58,802 nucleotides of DNA. Origin: Rhodococcus phenolicus. Its GTDB lineage: Bacteria; Actinomycetota; Actinomycetes; Mycobacteriales; Mycobacteriaceae. Of the stretch, positions 16,547-25,694 are shown piece by piece. The position numbers were made by a program, and so were the translations under genes. How positions within the stretch are numbered: position 1 is the stretch's first letter; each line of letters starts with the position of its first letter. The DNA is taken from the NCBI RefSeq assembly GCF_001646785.1, contig NZ_LRRH01000080.1, forward strand, positions 1-58,802, in the 5' to 3' direction. The notes under the pieces were generated by a model. It saw only the letters and a program-made list of their open reading frames with translations, was not told the origin of the DNA and ran no database searches.

Positions 16547-19245
16547 AATTCACCGTGAACGGCCGTGAGATCGACGCTCCCGTCCGGCCCGGGCAGTGCC
16601 TGCGCACCCTGCTGCGCGAGAACACCCACTTCGAGGTGAAGAAGGGCTGCGACGCCGGTGACTGCGGTGCCTGTTCTGTCCTCGTCGACGGCGAGGCGGT
16701 GCACTCCTGCGTCTACCCCGCCCAGCGTGCCGGCGGCCACGTCGTCACCACCGTGTCCGGGCTCGGCACACCCGGAAACCTGCATCCGATCCAGCGCAGG
16801 TTCGTCGAGGCCGCAGGTTTCCAGTGCGGATTCTGCACCGCCGGAATGATCGTCACCGCCTCGACGTTCACCGACGACGATCTCGACCACCTGCCGAACC
16901 GGCTCAAGGGCAACCTGTGCCGGTGCACCGGCTACCGGTCCATCGACGACGCCCTGCACGGGGTGACCAACGTCGATCCTGCCGGGTCCGCACCGTCGTG
17001 CGGCCGGTCGCAGCCGGCGCCTGCCGGCCCCCGGGTAGTCACCGGCACAGAGGAATACACGTTCGACACCGTGGTCGAGGGCGCGTTGCACGTCGCGGTG
17101 CTCGGCAGTCCGCACGCGCACGCCCGCATCACCGCGATCGACACGGCTGCGGCCGAGGCACTGCCCGGTGTGCACGCGGTGCTCTGCCATCGGGACGCCC
17201 CCGACGTCGCGTACTCGACTGCACGGCACGAGAACCGGACCGAGGATCCCGACGACACCAGACTCTTCGATCGGGTGCTGCGCTTCCACGGGCAGCGTGT
17301 CGCCGTCGTCGTCGCCGAAACACCGGCGATCGCGCAGGAAGGCTGCCGCCTGCTCGACATCGAGTACGAGGTGCTGCCGTTCGTGCTGGACCCGGACGAG
17401 GCCCGTGCCCCCGGAGCGCCGCTGCTGCACGCGGACAAGGGACCGGACTCGCGGATCGGCGACCCGACCCACAACATCATCGGTGAATTACACGGCGGGA
17501 TCGGGGACGTGGATGCCGGGATCGCTGCGGCTGCCGCGGTCGTGCGCGGACGGTGGCAGACCCAGCGGGTGCAGCACACCCACCTCGAAACCCACGGGGC
17601 CATCGGCTGGATCGACGACGACGGGCGTCTGGTGATCCGCAGCTCCACCCAGGTGCCGTTCCTCGTCCGGGACGAGCTGTGCCACATCTTCGGTCTCGAG
17701 CGGGACCGGGTGCGCGTGTTCACCGCGCGGGTCGGCGGCGGTTTCGGCGGGAAGCAGGAGATGCTCGTCGAGGACGTCGTCGCCGCCGCCGTGCTGCGGA
17801 CCGGCCGGCCCGTGCAGTGGGAGTTCACGCGCAGCGACCAGCTGACGATCGCGCCGTGCCGGCACCCGATGCGCATCGACGTCACCGTCGCCGCCGACGC
17901 CGACGGAATCCTCACCGCCCTGACCATCGACGTGCTCAACGACGGCGGCGCATACGGAAACCATTCGGCGAGTGTCATGTTCCACGGCTGCGGCGAATCC
18001 GTCGAGGTGTACCGGTGCCCGAACAAGCGTGTCGACGCCCAGTCGGTGTACACGAACAACCGCCCGTCGGGGGCGTTCCGCGGATACGGCCTCGGGCAGG
18101 TGGTCTTCGCCGTCGAATCCGCGATGGACGAGCTCGCGCTGGAACTCGGCATCGACCCCTACGAACTGCGGCGGCGCAACATCGTCGTGCCGGGCGACGA
18201 TCTGGTCGGAGCGCATCCGGAGGGCGCCGATCTCGTGTTCGGCAGCTACGGTCTCGACAGGTGTCTCGACGTCGTGCAGGACGCCCTCTCCCGGGGTAAC
18301 GGCGTCGCGGCGCCGGCCGGTGCGCAGTGGCGCGTCGGCGAGGGTATGGCGCTTTCGATGATCGCGTCCAACCCACCCGGTGGCCACTGTGCCGAAACCT
18401 CGATCGAATTGAACTCCGACGGAACATATCTCGCGCGTGTCGGCACCGCCGAGTTCGGCAACGGCACCACCACGGTGCACACCCAGATCGCCGCCACCGA
18501 ACTGGGCACCGGTCCCGATCGGATCCGGGTCGAGCAGTCCGACACGGACGTCACCACCTACGACACCGGCGCCTACGGATCCGCCGGGACCGTGGTCGCC
18601 GCCAAGGCGCTGCTGGCCGCGTCCCGCGAACTGCACGGCCGCATCCGCAAACTCGCCGCCGAACTGACCGGCACCGACGCCGACGCGGTCGTGCTCGAAC
18701 CGGACGGCGCCCGCGCCGGGGACGTCCTGGTGACACCGGCGGAACTGCTCGCGGCGGCCGGTGAGCCGCTGCGCGCGGAGGGTAACCACGGCGGACTGCC
18801 GAGGTCGCTGTCGTTCAACGTCCAGGGATTCCGGGTCGCGGTGGATGTGCGCACCGGGGAAATCCGTATCCTGCAGTCGGTGCAGGCAGCCGACGCCGGT
18901 ACTGTCGTCAACCCGGAACAGTGCCGCGGGCAGGTGGAAGGCGGCACCGCACAGGGGATCGGCACGGCCCTCTACGAGGAACTGATCACCGACGACCACG
19001 GCCGGGTGATCACGAATGTACTTCGCAACTACCACATTCCGCAGTTCGGGGACGTGCCGCGCACCGAGGTGCACTTCGTCGACACGTTCGACTCGATCGG
19101 CCCGATGGGCGCGAAGTCGATGAGCGAGGCGCCGTTCAACCCCGTCGCCGCGGCGCTGGCGAACGCGGTGCGTCGTGCGATCGGTGAGCGGCCGCACGAG
19201 CTGCCGCTCTCGCGGGACCGAATCTGGCGTCTGCTGCAGGAGTGA
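16543..19245 (+). CDS. xanthine dehydrogenase, fused [2Fe-2S]/molybdopterin subunit
   Basis: This 900-residue protein oxidises hypoxanthine and xanthine to urate. Residues 1-145 are the two [2Fe-2S] domains ([37 protein letters not shown]). From about 165 onward it is the molybdopterin subunit: [11 protein letters not shown], the AFRGYG loop, and the C-terminal PMGAKSMSEAPFNPVAAA segment with the likely catalytic Glu. Fusing the Fe-S and Mo parts while leaving FAD separate is less common than three separate genes or the B. subtilis pucCDE arrangement. Its partner is the overlapping gene upstream; the XdhC maturation factor is not local (nearest at 39187). Confidence 0.9.
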   Translation: MKFTVNGREIDAPVRPGQCLRTLLRENTHFEVKKGCDAGDCGACSVLVDGEAVHSCVYPAQRAGGHVVTTVSGLGTPGNLHPIQRRFVEAAGFQCGFCTAGMIVTASTFTDDDLDHLPNRLKGNLCRCTGYRSIDDALHGVTNVDPAGSAPSCGRSQPAPAGPRVVTGTEEYTFDTVVEGALHVAVLGSPHAHARITAIDTAAAEALPGVHAVLCHRDAPDVAYSTARHENRTEDPDDTRLFDRVLRFHGQRVAVVVAETPAIAQEGCRLLDIEYEVLPFVLDPDEARAPGAPLLHADKGPDSRIGDPTHNIIGELHGGIGDVDAGIAAAAAVVRGRWQTQRVQHTHLETHGAIGWIDDDGRLVIRSSTQVPFLVRDELCHIFGLERDRVRVFTARVGGGFGGKQEMLVEDVVAAAVLRTGRPVQWEFTRSDQLTIAPCRHPMRIDVTVAADADGILTALTIDVLNDGGAYGNHSASVMFHGCGESVEVYRCPNKRVDAQSVYTNNRPSGAFRGYGLGQVVFAVESAMDELALELGIDPYELRRRNIVVPGDDLVGAHPEGADLVFGSYGLDRCLDVVQDALSRGNGVAAPAGAQWRVGEGMALSMIASNPPGGHCAETSIELNSDGTYLARVGTAEFGNGTTTVHTQIAATELGTGPDRIRVEQSDTDVTTYDTGAYGSAGTVVAAKALLAASRELHGRIRKLAAELTGTDADAVVLEPDGARAGDVLVTPAELLAAAGEPLRAEGNHGGLPRSLSFNVQGFRVAVDVRTGEIRILQSVQAADAGTVVNPEQCRGQVEGGTAQGIGTALYEELITDDHGRVITNVLRNYHIPQFGDVPRTEVHFVDTFDSIGPMGAKSMSEAPFNPVAAALANAVRRAIGERPHELPLSRDRIWRLLQE

Positions 19246-19272
19246 ACCCGTCCTCGGCGTTCCCGGCTCCGG

Positions 19273-20145
19273 CTACGGGGTGCCGAGCAGCTCGAGAAAG
19301 AGCTCCGCGGCCATGCTCGGGGACGCGGGGGCCCGGCCCACGAGTGCGACGGTCCGGAGAGGGCTTCCGGGATGAATGTGGATCCGGTGCAGACCGCTGC
19401 GCAGGGCGATGGGGTCGGGTACGACGGCGATACCGAGGCCGTGGCGCACCAGTTCGAGCACCCGGTCGATGCTGCCGACCCGGAAGGTGATGTGGCGGTG
19501 TGCCCCGGCAGCGGTGAAGAGTGATTCGATCGTGGTCTGCAGGCCGGTGCCGGCCTGGAAGTCGACGAACGGATACGCAGTCAGTGCTTCCAGCTCGATC
19601 CGGTCCACGGCGGTGAGGAGGTGGCCCGGCGCCACGACGACCGTCAGCTCCTCGCGGTAGGTCTGCAGCGCGGTCAGCCCCCGGGGAAGCGGGCGCGCGT
19701 CGAGCGCGACGAACGCCAGGTCGAGTTCGGCTGCGGCCACGGCATCGAGAAGTTCGGCCGTGGTGCCCTCTCGCAGCGTCACGTCGATTCCCGGACGTGT
19801 CCTGTGCAGCCGCGCCAGCAGTGCGGGTATGTCCACCGCGGTGAAGGTCTGCACGGTCCCCAGAGTCAGCGTGCCTGCCTCACCGGTTCGCAATCGCTCG
19901 AGGGCGACCACGGCGTCCCGCGCCTCGCCCAGCATCCTCTGCGCATGGGGATAGAGCACGGTGCCGGCATCGGTGGGCACCACCGAGCGCGTGGTTCGCT
20001 CGAACAGCGTGACGCCGAGCTCGTCCTCCAGGGCGCGGATCGACGAACTCAGCGCAGATTGGGACAGATGTACCGATTCGGCGGCCCGGGTGAAGTGGCC
20101 TTGCTCGGCGACCGCCACGAAATGGCGAAGCTGACGAAGCTCCAT
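19273..20145 (-). CDS. LysR-family transcriptional regulator
   Basis: This 290-residue regulator has an N-terminal helix-turn-helix (MELRQLRHFVAVAEQGHFTRAAESVHLSQSALSSSIRALEDELG, residues 1-45) and an effector domain with VRHGLGIAVVPDP near the end, typical of CynR/BenM-like members. It is divergent from the MFS transporter across 76 AT-richer bases that hold a repeated ATCCTGTT, and convergent with xanthine dehydrogenase. The classical arrangement suggests it controls the transporter. No effector can be named. Confidence 0.87.
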   Translation of the reverse strand: MELRQLRHFVAVAEQGHFTRAAESVHLSQSALSSSIRALEDELGVTLFERTTRSVVPTDAGTVLYPHAQRMLGEARDAVVALERLRTGEAGTLTLGTVQTFTAVDIPALLARLHRTRPGIDVTLREGTTAELLDAVAAAELDLAFVALDARPLPRGLTALQTYREELTVVVAPGHLLTAVDRIELEALTAYPFVDFQAGTGLQTTIESLFTAAGAHRHITFRVGSIDRVLELVRHGLGIAVVPDPIALRSGLHRIHIHPGSPLRTVALVGRAPASPSMAAELFLELLGTP

Positions 20146-20151
20146 TGATCG

Positions 20152-20185
20152 ATCCTGTTTCTCGATGTTATGAATTTATCCTGTT
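20152..20185. promoter_or_regulatory. direct repeat in the LysR/MFS divergent promoter
   Basis: ATCCTGTT occurs at 20152-20159 and again at 20178-20185, 26 bases apart start to start; the second copy runs into a CTGT-TGG-ACAG dyad. This is the only AT-rich stretch nearby and must hold both promoters. LysR proteins often bind two such sites, so these are candidate contacts. Confidence 0.35.
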
Positions 20186-20221
20186 GGACAGATTAGTGGA
20201 TTTCGTTCCACGATCGGAGTC

Positions 20222-21484
20222 ATGTCCCGTACCGATACGCCGCGGCCTCGAATGGATCGCCGCCTCGTCGCCGTGATGGCGCTCGCATCCGGGTTGGTCG
20301 TGGCCAACAGCTACTACGCGCAGCCCCTCGTCGGTGCGATCGCCGGGACCTTCGACGCCTCCACCTCCGAGGCCGGGCTCGTCGTCACGGCCGGCCAGGT
20401 CGGGTACGCCCTCGGACTGGCATTCCTGGTTCCTGTGGGCGACATGGTCGAACGCAGGAATCTTCTGCGCTGGTTGCTGCTCGTCACCGCTGTGGGACTC
20501 GTGGTCATGGCATGGTCACCCGGCTGGCAGATCCTCGCGGCGTCCGCAGTTCTGGTCAGCACCGGATCGGTCGTCGGCCAGATCCTGGTGCCCTTCGCCG
20601 CGAGCCTCGCCCACGACGACGAACGCGGACGCGTCATCGGCAATGTGATGACCGGTCTGCTGCTGGGCATCCTGCTCTCCCGGGTGGTGGCAGGACTGAT
20701 CGCCGAGGTCGCCGGCTGGCGAGCCGTGTTCATGTGTGCAGCGGTGCTCATGCTGCTCACCCTGCTGTTGGTCCGCGCCCTGCCGGTGTCCGTTCCGGCC
20801 ACGAACGCCGGGTACCGAGCGGTGCTCGCCTCCGTCGTCGAACTGGTGTCCGACGAACCGGTGCTGCGGCAACGAATCGCCTACGGCGCACTGACATACG
20901 CGTCATTCGGAGTGTTCTGGACGACTGTCGGATTTCTGCTCGCCGGACCCGCCTACGGATGGTCCGATGCTCGCATCGGGTGCTTCACCCTCTTCGGCGT
21001 GGCCGGCGCACTTGCCGCTCGTGCCGCCGGTTCTCTGGCGGACCGGGGATACGCGCGTCACCAGACCGGATTCTTCACGGCGGTCACCGCCGGGAGTTTC
21101 GCCCTGCTCGCTGTGGGGGAGCACCACGTCGTCGCATTGGCGGTCGGTGTTGCGTTACTGGACCTGGGGATTCAAGGAACACACATCAGCAACCAGAGTC
21201 TGATCTATCCGCTGCGGCCCGATGCGAGAAGTCGCCTCAACACCGCCTACATGACCTGCTACTTTCTCGCCGGATCGCTCGGCAGTGTGCTGTCCACCCT
21301 CGTCTACTTCGGTGCAGGATGGCGGGCGGTGTGCGTACTCGGCGCCGTCTTTCCCGCATGCGCTGTGCTGCTCTGGATCCGGGAACGGCGAGGGCGTCAC
21401 GCGCCTCCGTGCGACGGCGGGCGCGTTCAGACGCCGACCGAATCCCCGTTGTGGAACAGCAGCCCGGACAGCCGGTCGACATAG
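20222..21484 (+). CDS. MFS transporter
   Basis: This 420-residue major facilitator protein has about 12 hydrophobic segments and the signature loop [10 protein letters not shown] between helices 2 and 3. It resembles bacterial drug/sugar-efflux-type transporters (YbcL/YfhI-like); direction and substrate are not readable. The last ~60 bases overlap the 3' end of the convergent ABC ATPase gene, so the two stops are crossed by 58 bases; the final 25 residues (from about HAPPCDGG) are hydrophilic and look like a late extension. The divergent LysR gene is the likely regulator. Confidence 0.82.
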   Translation: MSRTDTPRPRMDRRLVAVMALASGLVVANSYYAQPLVGAIAGTFDASTSEAGLVVTAGQVGYALGLAFLVPVGDMVERRNLLRWLLLVTAVGLVVMAWSPGWQILAASAVLVSTGSVVGQILVPFAASLAHDDERGRVIGNVMTGLLLGILLSRVVAGLIAEVAGWRAVFMCAAVLMLLTLLLVRALPVSVPATNAGYRAVLASVVELVSDEPVLRQRIAYGALTYASFGVFWTTVGFLLAGPAYGWSDARIGCFTLFGVAGALAARAAGSLADRGYARHQTGFFTAVTAGSFALLAVGEHHVVALAVGVALLDLGIQGTHISNQSLIYPLRPDARSRLNTAYMTCYFLAGSLGSVLSTLVYFGAGWRAVCVLGAVFPACAVLLWIRERRGRHAPPCDGGRVQTPTESPLWNSSPDSRST

Positions 21485-22281
21485 GCGTGGAACTCCGGGC
21501 TCCGCATCGTCTCCGCCGTGCGGGGACGAGGCAGGTCGATCGGGACGACGTCGAGCACCCGGCCCGGTCGCGCGCTCATCACCGCGACCGCGTCGGACAG
21601 CAGCACGGCCTCGGCGATGCCGTGGGTCACCATGAGGGTGGTGGCGGGCTTCTCGGTCCAGATGCGCTGCAGTTCGAGGTTCAGGCGCTGGCGGGTCATG
21701 TCGTCCAGCGCCCCGAACGGCTCGTCGAGCAGCAGCACCGACGGACGCAACACCAGAGCCCGTGCGATGGACACCCGCTGTCGCATACCTCCGGACAGTT
21801 GGGCGGGCTTGGACTTCTCGAACCCTGTCAACCCCACGAGTTCGACGAGTTCCCGGACCAGTCCGGCATCTGCGGGAAGACCCGCAACCTGACGGGGAAG
21901 GGCGATGTTCGCCTCGACGGTCCGCCACGGTAGCAACGCCGAATCCTGGAACGCCACACCGAGTTCGTGGGCCTCCCGTAGTTCCTGCGGACTCATGCCG
22001 TTCACGAGTACCGTGCCGGCATCCGGGTGATCGAGGCCGGCGAGGATCCGCAGGACGGTCGACTTACCGCATCCGGACGGTCCCAGGACCGAGAGGAACT
22101 GTCCTTCGGAGGTACGCAGGTCCACGCTGTCGAGCGCCGTGACGGTGTTCCGGCCCGACGTGAAGCGGCGGGACAGGCCGGTGATGTCGAGTCCTGTGCC
22201 GAGAGGGCGCAGTCCGGTGGCGTCCGGCGGGCCCGCCGCGGTGTCCGGTGCCGGGACAGCCGGTGAAGAGGTAACAGTCAC
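21427..22281 (-). CDS. SsuB/TauB-type ABC transporter ATPase
   Basis: This 284-residue ATPase is of the nitrate/sulfonate/taurine/thiamine-precursor importer class. It has Walker [10 protein letters not shown], signature LSGGMRQR, Walker [14 protein letters not shown] and switch VTHGIAEA. I chose GTG 22279-22281 (VTVTSSPAV), 10 bases after CGGAG; the frame is open to 22404, but the extra 41 residues are low complexity and lack a good ribosome-binding site. It is divergent from the operon that carries the matching double permease (24081) and binding protein (25695), so the importer's genes are split over two transcripts. The 3' end overlaps the MFS gene. Confidence 0.88.
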   Translation of the reverse strand: MTVTSSPAVPAPDTAAGPPDATGLRPLGTGLDITGLSRRFTSGRNTVTALDSVDLRTSEGQFLSVLGPSGCGKSTVLRILAGLDHPDAGTVLVNGMSPQELREAHELGVAFQDSALLPWRTVEANIALPRQVAGLPADAGLVRELVELVGLTGFEKSKPAQLSGGMRQRVSIARALVLRPSVLLLDEPFGALDDMTRQRLNLELQRIWTEKPATTLMVTHGIAEAVLLSDAVAVMSARPGRVLDVVPIDLPRPRTAETMRSPEFHAYVDRLSGLLFHNGDSVGV

Positions 22282-22418
22282 GATGTCGCAACTCCGATCC
22301 ATGGACGATTCGGGAACGACCGGAACGGGTGCGGCCGGGGACGGCTGCGCGAGTGCGGGTCCGGTGCGAACCCTCACCGTGCCGCTCGCGACCCGCTCTG
22401 TCAAGCCATGAAGTCGTG

Positions 22419-22443
22419 TTACGCACCGTTAACGGATGCGCAA
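22419..22443. promoter_or_regulatory. dyad in the divergent ABC ATPase / catabolic operon promoter
   Basis: TTACGCA and TGCGCAA flank a central perfect palindrome CCGTTAACGG, making a 25-base imperfect dyad in the 343-base region between the chosen start codons. It is the best operator candidate for both transcripts. No regulator gene is adjacent; PucR (12703), the LysR at 19273 or a distant protein could act here. Confidence 0.45.
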
Positions 22444-22534
22444 AGAGAACGTTCATCCCGATCCGTAACTTCTTGTGTCGTAAGGGCATCCCCGAGGTGC
22501 CTGCACAGTCCGTCCGGCGCAGCCGGTCAACGAT

Positions 22535-22551
22535 CCGGAGCTCCCCTCCGG
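22535..22551 (+). other. stem-loop in the 5' region of the catabolic operon
   Basis: CCGGAG-CTCCC-CTCCGG folds into a six-pair stem about 75 bases before the amidohydrolase start. A second hairpin, ACAGAC-ACACAC-GTCTGT (22592-22609), ends only a few bases before the GGAGG ribosome-binding site. Both could be leader RNA structures. I do not recognise a known riboswitch. Confidence 0.35.
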
Positions 22552-22624
22552 AGGAGGACTCGAACTTCCGGTGATGGGTGCGAGGGCCGTCACAGACACA
22601 CACGTCTGTCAGTGGAGGTTCCTC

Positions 22625-23980
22625 GTGCACGATCTCGTGATCCGTGACATCGGTCATCTGGTTCTCGGACCCGGTTCCGAGCGGTCCGGTGCCTGGCTTG
22701 CGGTGTCGTCGGGCCGCGTCGCCGCGGTCGGGGACTCCGGTACGGAACCTTCTGCACAGCAGAGTATTTCCGTCGGCGGTCGTACCGTGACTCCGGGCCT
22801 GGTCAATACGCATCACCACATCTATCAGAATCTGACCCGTTCCTACGGCCCGGTGGTCAACGGGTCGTTGTTCGACTGGCTGTCCGGGCTGTATCCGATC
22901 TGGGCCGGCCTCGACGAGGAAGCGGTGTACGTCTCGACCTACGTCGGCCTCGCCGAGCTCCTGCTCGGAGGGTGCACGACCTCCACCGATCACCTCTACG
23001 TGCATCCGAAGCCGAACCTGATCGACGCGCAGATCCGCGCCGCACGTGACATCGGTTTCCGCTTCTACCCGACGCGGGGTTCGATGTCCTTGTCCGTCAA
23101 GGACGGTGGACTTCCACCGGACAGCGTGACCCAGGACTGCGACACGATCCTGGTCGACAGTCAGCGGTTGATCGACACCTACCACGATCCATCGCCGGGA
23201 GCGATGACGCGGATCGCTCTCGCACCGTGCTCGCCGTTCTCGGTGGACGAGACCCTGATGCGGCGGACCGCGGAACTGTCCGAGCGCACCGGTACGCGGA
23301 TGCACACCCATCTCGCCGAGGACCTCGACGAGCATGCCTACTGTCTCGCCAGGTACGGCCGGACACCCGTCGAACACTTCGAGGAACTCGGGTGGGCCGT
23401 CGACCGCTCGTGGGTCGCGCATTTCATCCACCCGTCCGACGACGAGGCCCGCCGGCTGGGTGCCGCCGGCGTCGGTGTCGCCCACTGCCCGAGCTCGAAC
23501 ATGCTCATCGGCGGCGGCACCGCGCGGGTGGCCGAACTGCGCCGCAACGGAACTGCCGTCGGGCTCGGGTGCGACGGATCGGCATCCACCGATCACGCCT
23601 CGTTGTGGCTCGAGGCGCGCACGGCGCTGCTGCTCGGTCGTTTCTCCGGTGGGCCGACCGCGACGACCGCGCGTGACGCGCTCGAGATCGCCACCGTCGG
23701 GTCCGCTCGCTGTCTCGGTTGGGACGACGAACTGGGAAGGCTCACACCGGGTTCGGTCGCCGACCTCGTGGCCTGGCACCTCGATCCGGTTTCCCTGGCC
23801 GGCGCGCTCACCGATCCTGTCGAGGCGCTGCTGCGTTGTGGTCCCGCGCGGGCCTGGACGACGGTCGTGAACGGCCGGGTCCTGGTGGATTCCGGGGAGC
23901 TTCGCCTGCCCGGCCTGACCGATGCGCTGGCCGATCACCGCCGAATCGCGACGCGCATGCAGCGAGCATTCGTGAACTGA
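22625..23980 (+). CDS. 8-oxoguanine deaminase-like amidohydrolase (operon-leading paralogue)
   Basis: This 451-residue enzyme is a paralogue of the protein at 14359-15732. It keeps the metal and active-site framework: VNTHHHIYQNLTRSYG, CTTSTDHLYVHP, MHTHLAED, VAHCPSSN and LGCDGSASTDHASL. It should hydrolytically deaminate an aminopurine, pterin or similar ring. It differs near the pocket (for example DHLYVHP in place of DHHYVVP), so its substrate may differ. GTG 22625 is supported by GGAGG eight bases upstream; the in-frame GTG at 22571 has no such site. It is the first gene of the operon with the split Rieske oxygenase. Confidence 0.8.
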   Translation: MHDLVIRDIGHLVLGPGSERSGAWLAVSSGRVAAVGDSGTEPSAQQSISVGGRTVTPGLVNTHHHIYQNLTRSYGPVVNGSLFDWLSGLYPIWAGLDEEAVYVSTYVGLAELLLGGCTTSTDHLYVHPKPNLIDAQIRAARDIGFRFYPTRGSMSLSVKDGGLPPDSVTQDCDTILVDSQRLIDTYHDPSPGAMTRIALAPCSPFSVDETLMRRTAELSERTGTRMHTHLAEDLDEHAYCLARYGRTPVEHFEELGWAVDRSWVAHFIHPSDDEARRLGAAGVGVAHCPSSNMLIGGGTARVAELRRNGTAVGLGCDGSASTDHASLWLEARTALLLGRFSGGPTATTARDALEIATVGSARCLGWDDELGRLTPGSVADLVAWHLDPVSLAGALTDPVEALLRCGPARAWTTVVNGRVLVDSGELRLPGLTDALADHRRIATRMQRAFVN

Positions 23981-23997
23981 CGACTCGGGAGGTTCGA

Positions 23998-24084
23998 ATG
24001 AGGAACGGAGGATCATCAGACATGTCGCTCACCGAGAAATGTCCACTGCACCGCGGCTTCCGGACGCCGGAGCGTCCCGCGTGA
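23998..24084 (+). CDS. possible 28-residue ORF coupled to the ABC permease
   Basis: An ATG at 23998 preceded by CGGGAGG at ideal spacing opens a 28-codon frame (MRNGGSSDMSLTEKCPLHRGF...) whose TGA overlaps the GTG start of the permease gene (GTGA). The permease GTG has no convincing ribosome-binding site of its own, so translation of this small frame may deliver ribosomes to it. Whether the peptide matters is unknown. I recognise no homologue. Confidence 0.45.
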   Translation: MRNGGSSDMSLTEKCPLHRGFRTPERPA

Positions 24085-25685
24085 CCGCGGTGCCGATGGT
24101 CGCAGCCACCGGCGCGACCGTGACGTCCGCGCTCGGCGCGCCGATGCGGGACCGGCTCGCGGGATGGCTGCCCCGCGTCGCCGGCATCGCAGTGTTGCTC
24201 GTGCTCTGGCAGGTGCTGGCCGCGACGGTGTTCTCGTCGTACTACGCGCTGCCCACGCCGACATCGATCGTCGCGCAGGCCGTCACCGACCGGTCGATGG
24301 TGTGGCCGAACCTCGTGCAGACCGCACGGGAAGCCGGTCTGGGCTGGTTGTTCGGCAACGCCCTCGCGTTCGTCCTGGCCCTGGTGTTCCTCACCGTGCG
24401 CCCGGTCGAGAAGATCGCGACTCAGGTGGCCCTGGCCCTGTACTGCCTTCCGGTGATCGCGATCGCACCGATCCTCACCGCGGTTCTCGACGGGGACCGT
24501 CCGCAGATCGTGATCGCGGCACAGGGCGTGTTCTTCACGACCCTGGTCGCGCTGATGCTCGGCGCGAAATCCGCCGACCGGTCGGCACTGGATGTCGTGA
24601 GCACGGCCGGCGGTTCCAAGTGGCAGCAGTTCCTCCGGGTCCGTCTGCCGGCCGCGCTGCCGGCGACGTTCGGCGGTCTGCGGATCGCGGCCCCCGCGGC
24701 GGTGCTCGGTGCGATCATCGGCGAATACCTCGGCGCGGAATCGGGTCTCGGCGTCGCCATGGTGTACGCGCAGCAATCACTCGACGTCGAACGCACGTGG
24801 GCACTGGCGCTGTACGCGACGTTGCTGGCCGGCGCCGCCTACGCGATCACCGCAGTCGTCGACCGGCGGGTGTGCCACTGGTCGGCGGGCATGAACGGTG
24901 CTGCACCCGAAACGAAGCCGCAGTCCACGGCCGAGCGCGCCGCGACGGCGGTCGTCACCGCCGTGGGTGCGACCGCCGGATCGGTGGTGCTGTGGCAGCT
25001 GGCGATCGGCGGACTGGACCCGTACTTCGCGAAGGGCCCGGCCGACGTGTGGACCTACCTGACCACGCCCGGAGACGAGCGGACGCAACTGCTCTCCGCC
25101 CTCGGAACGACGGTGCTGCACGCGGCGTACGGCTATCTGGCGGGCACGGTCGCGGCGCTGCTCGTCGCCGCCGCGGTGCTGACGTGGCCGGCGGTGGACG
25201 CGGCGGTGATGCCGGTGGCGATCGCCCTGCGCGCCGTGCCGCTCGTGGCCATGACCCCGCTCATCGCACTGGTGTTCGGCCGCGGCGTCGTCACGGTGAT
25301 CGTGATCGCGGGCATCGTCACGTTCTTCCCGTCACTGGTCACGATGGTCACCGGTCTGCGGTCGGTACCGCAGGGCGCGGTCGACCTGCTCACCGCGTAC
25401 GGTGCGTCGACCCTCGGTGTGATGGCCCGGGTCCGCATCCCGTACGCGCTGCCGAGCGTATTCGCGGCGGCCCGCATCGCTGCTCCCTCGGCCGTCATGG
25501 GAGCACTGCTCGCAGAGTGGCTCGCCACCGGAGACGGCATCGGATTCCTGATGCTGCGCGCCTCCACCACCGCGAACTACGACCGGTTGTGGTCCGCGGT
25601 CGTCCTGGTGACCGCCGTCTCCCTCCTCGCCTACGCACTCGCCGCCGCCGCCGAGAACGCGTTGAGCCGCAACCGCTTCCACTAG
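24081..25685 (+). CDS. ABC transporter permease, two TauC/SsuC-type domains fused
   Basis: This protein of about 534 residues contains two complete permease domains in tandem. Each has about six hydrophobic segments and its own EAA-type loop: AGGSKWQQFLRVRLPAALPATFGG in the first half and YGASTLGVMARVRIPYALPSVFAA in the second. Normal family members are about 260 residues and dimerise; here the dimer is one chain, allowing the halves to specialise. The linker near residue 270 (NGAAPETKPQSTAERAA) is hydrophilic. I took GTG 24081 because it overlaps the preceding small frame; ATG 24096 or 24039 are alternatives. It works with the lipoprotein at 25695 and the ATPase at 21427. Confidence 0.85.
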   Translation: MTAVPMVAATGATVTSALGAPMRDRLAGWLPRVAGIAVLLVLWQVLAATVFSSYYALPTPTSIVAQAVTDRSMVWPNLVQTAREAGLGWLFGNALAFVLALVFLTVRPVEKIATQVALALYCLPVIAIAPILTAVLDGDRPQIVIAAQGVFFTTLVALMLGAKSADRSALDVVSTAGGSKWQQFLRVRLPAALPATFGGLRIAAPAAVLGAIIGEYLGAESGLGVAMVYAQQSLDVERTWALALYATLLAGAAYAITAVVDRRVCHWSAGMNGAAPETKPQSTAERAATAVVTAVGATAGSVVLWQLAIGGLDPYFAKGPADVWTYLTTPGDERTQLLSALGTTVLHAAYGYLAGTVAALLVAAAVLTWPAVDAAVMPVAIALRAVPLVAMTPLIALVFGRGVVTVIVIAGIVTFFPSLVTMVTGLRSVPQGAVDLLTAYGASTLGVMARVRIPYALPSVFAAARIAAPSAVMGALLAEWLATGDGIGFLMLRASTTANYDRLWSAVVLVTAVSLLAYALAAAAENALSRNRFH

Positions 25686-25694
25686 GAGAATTCG

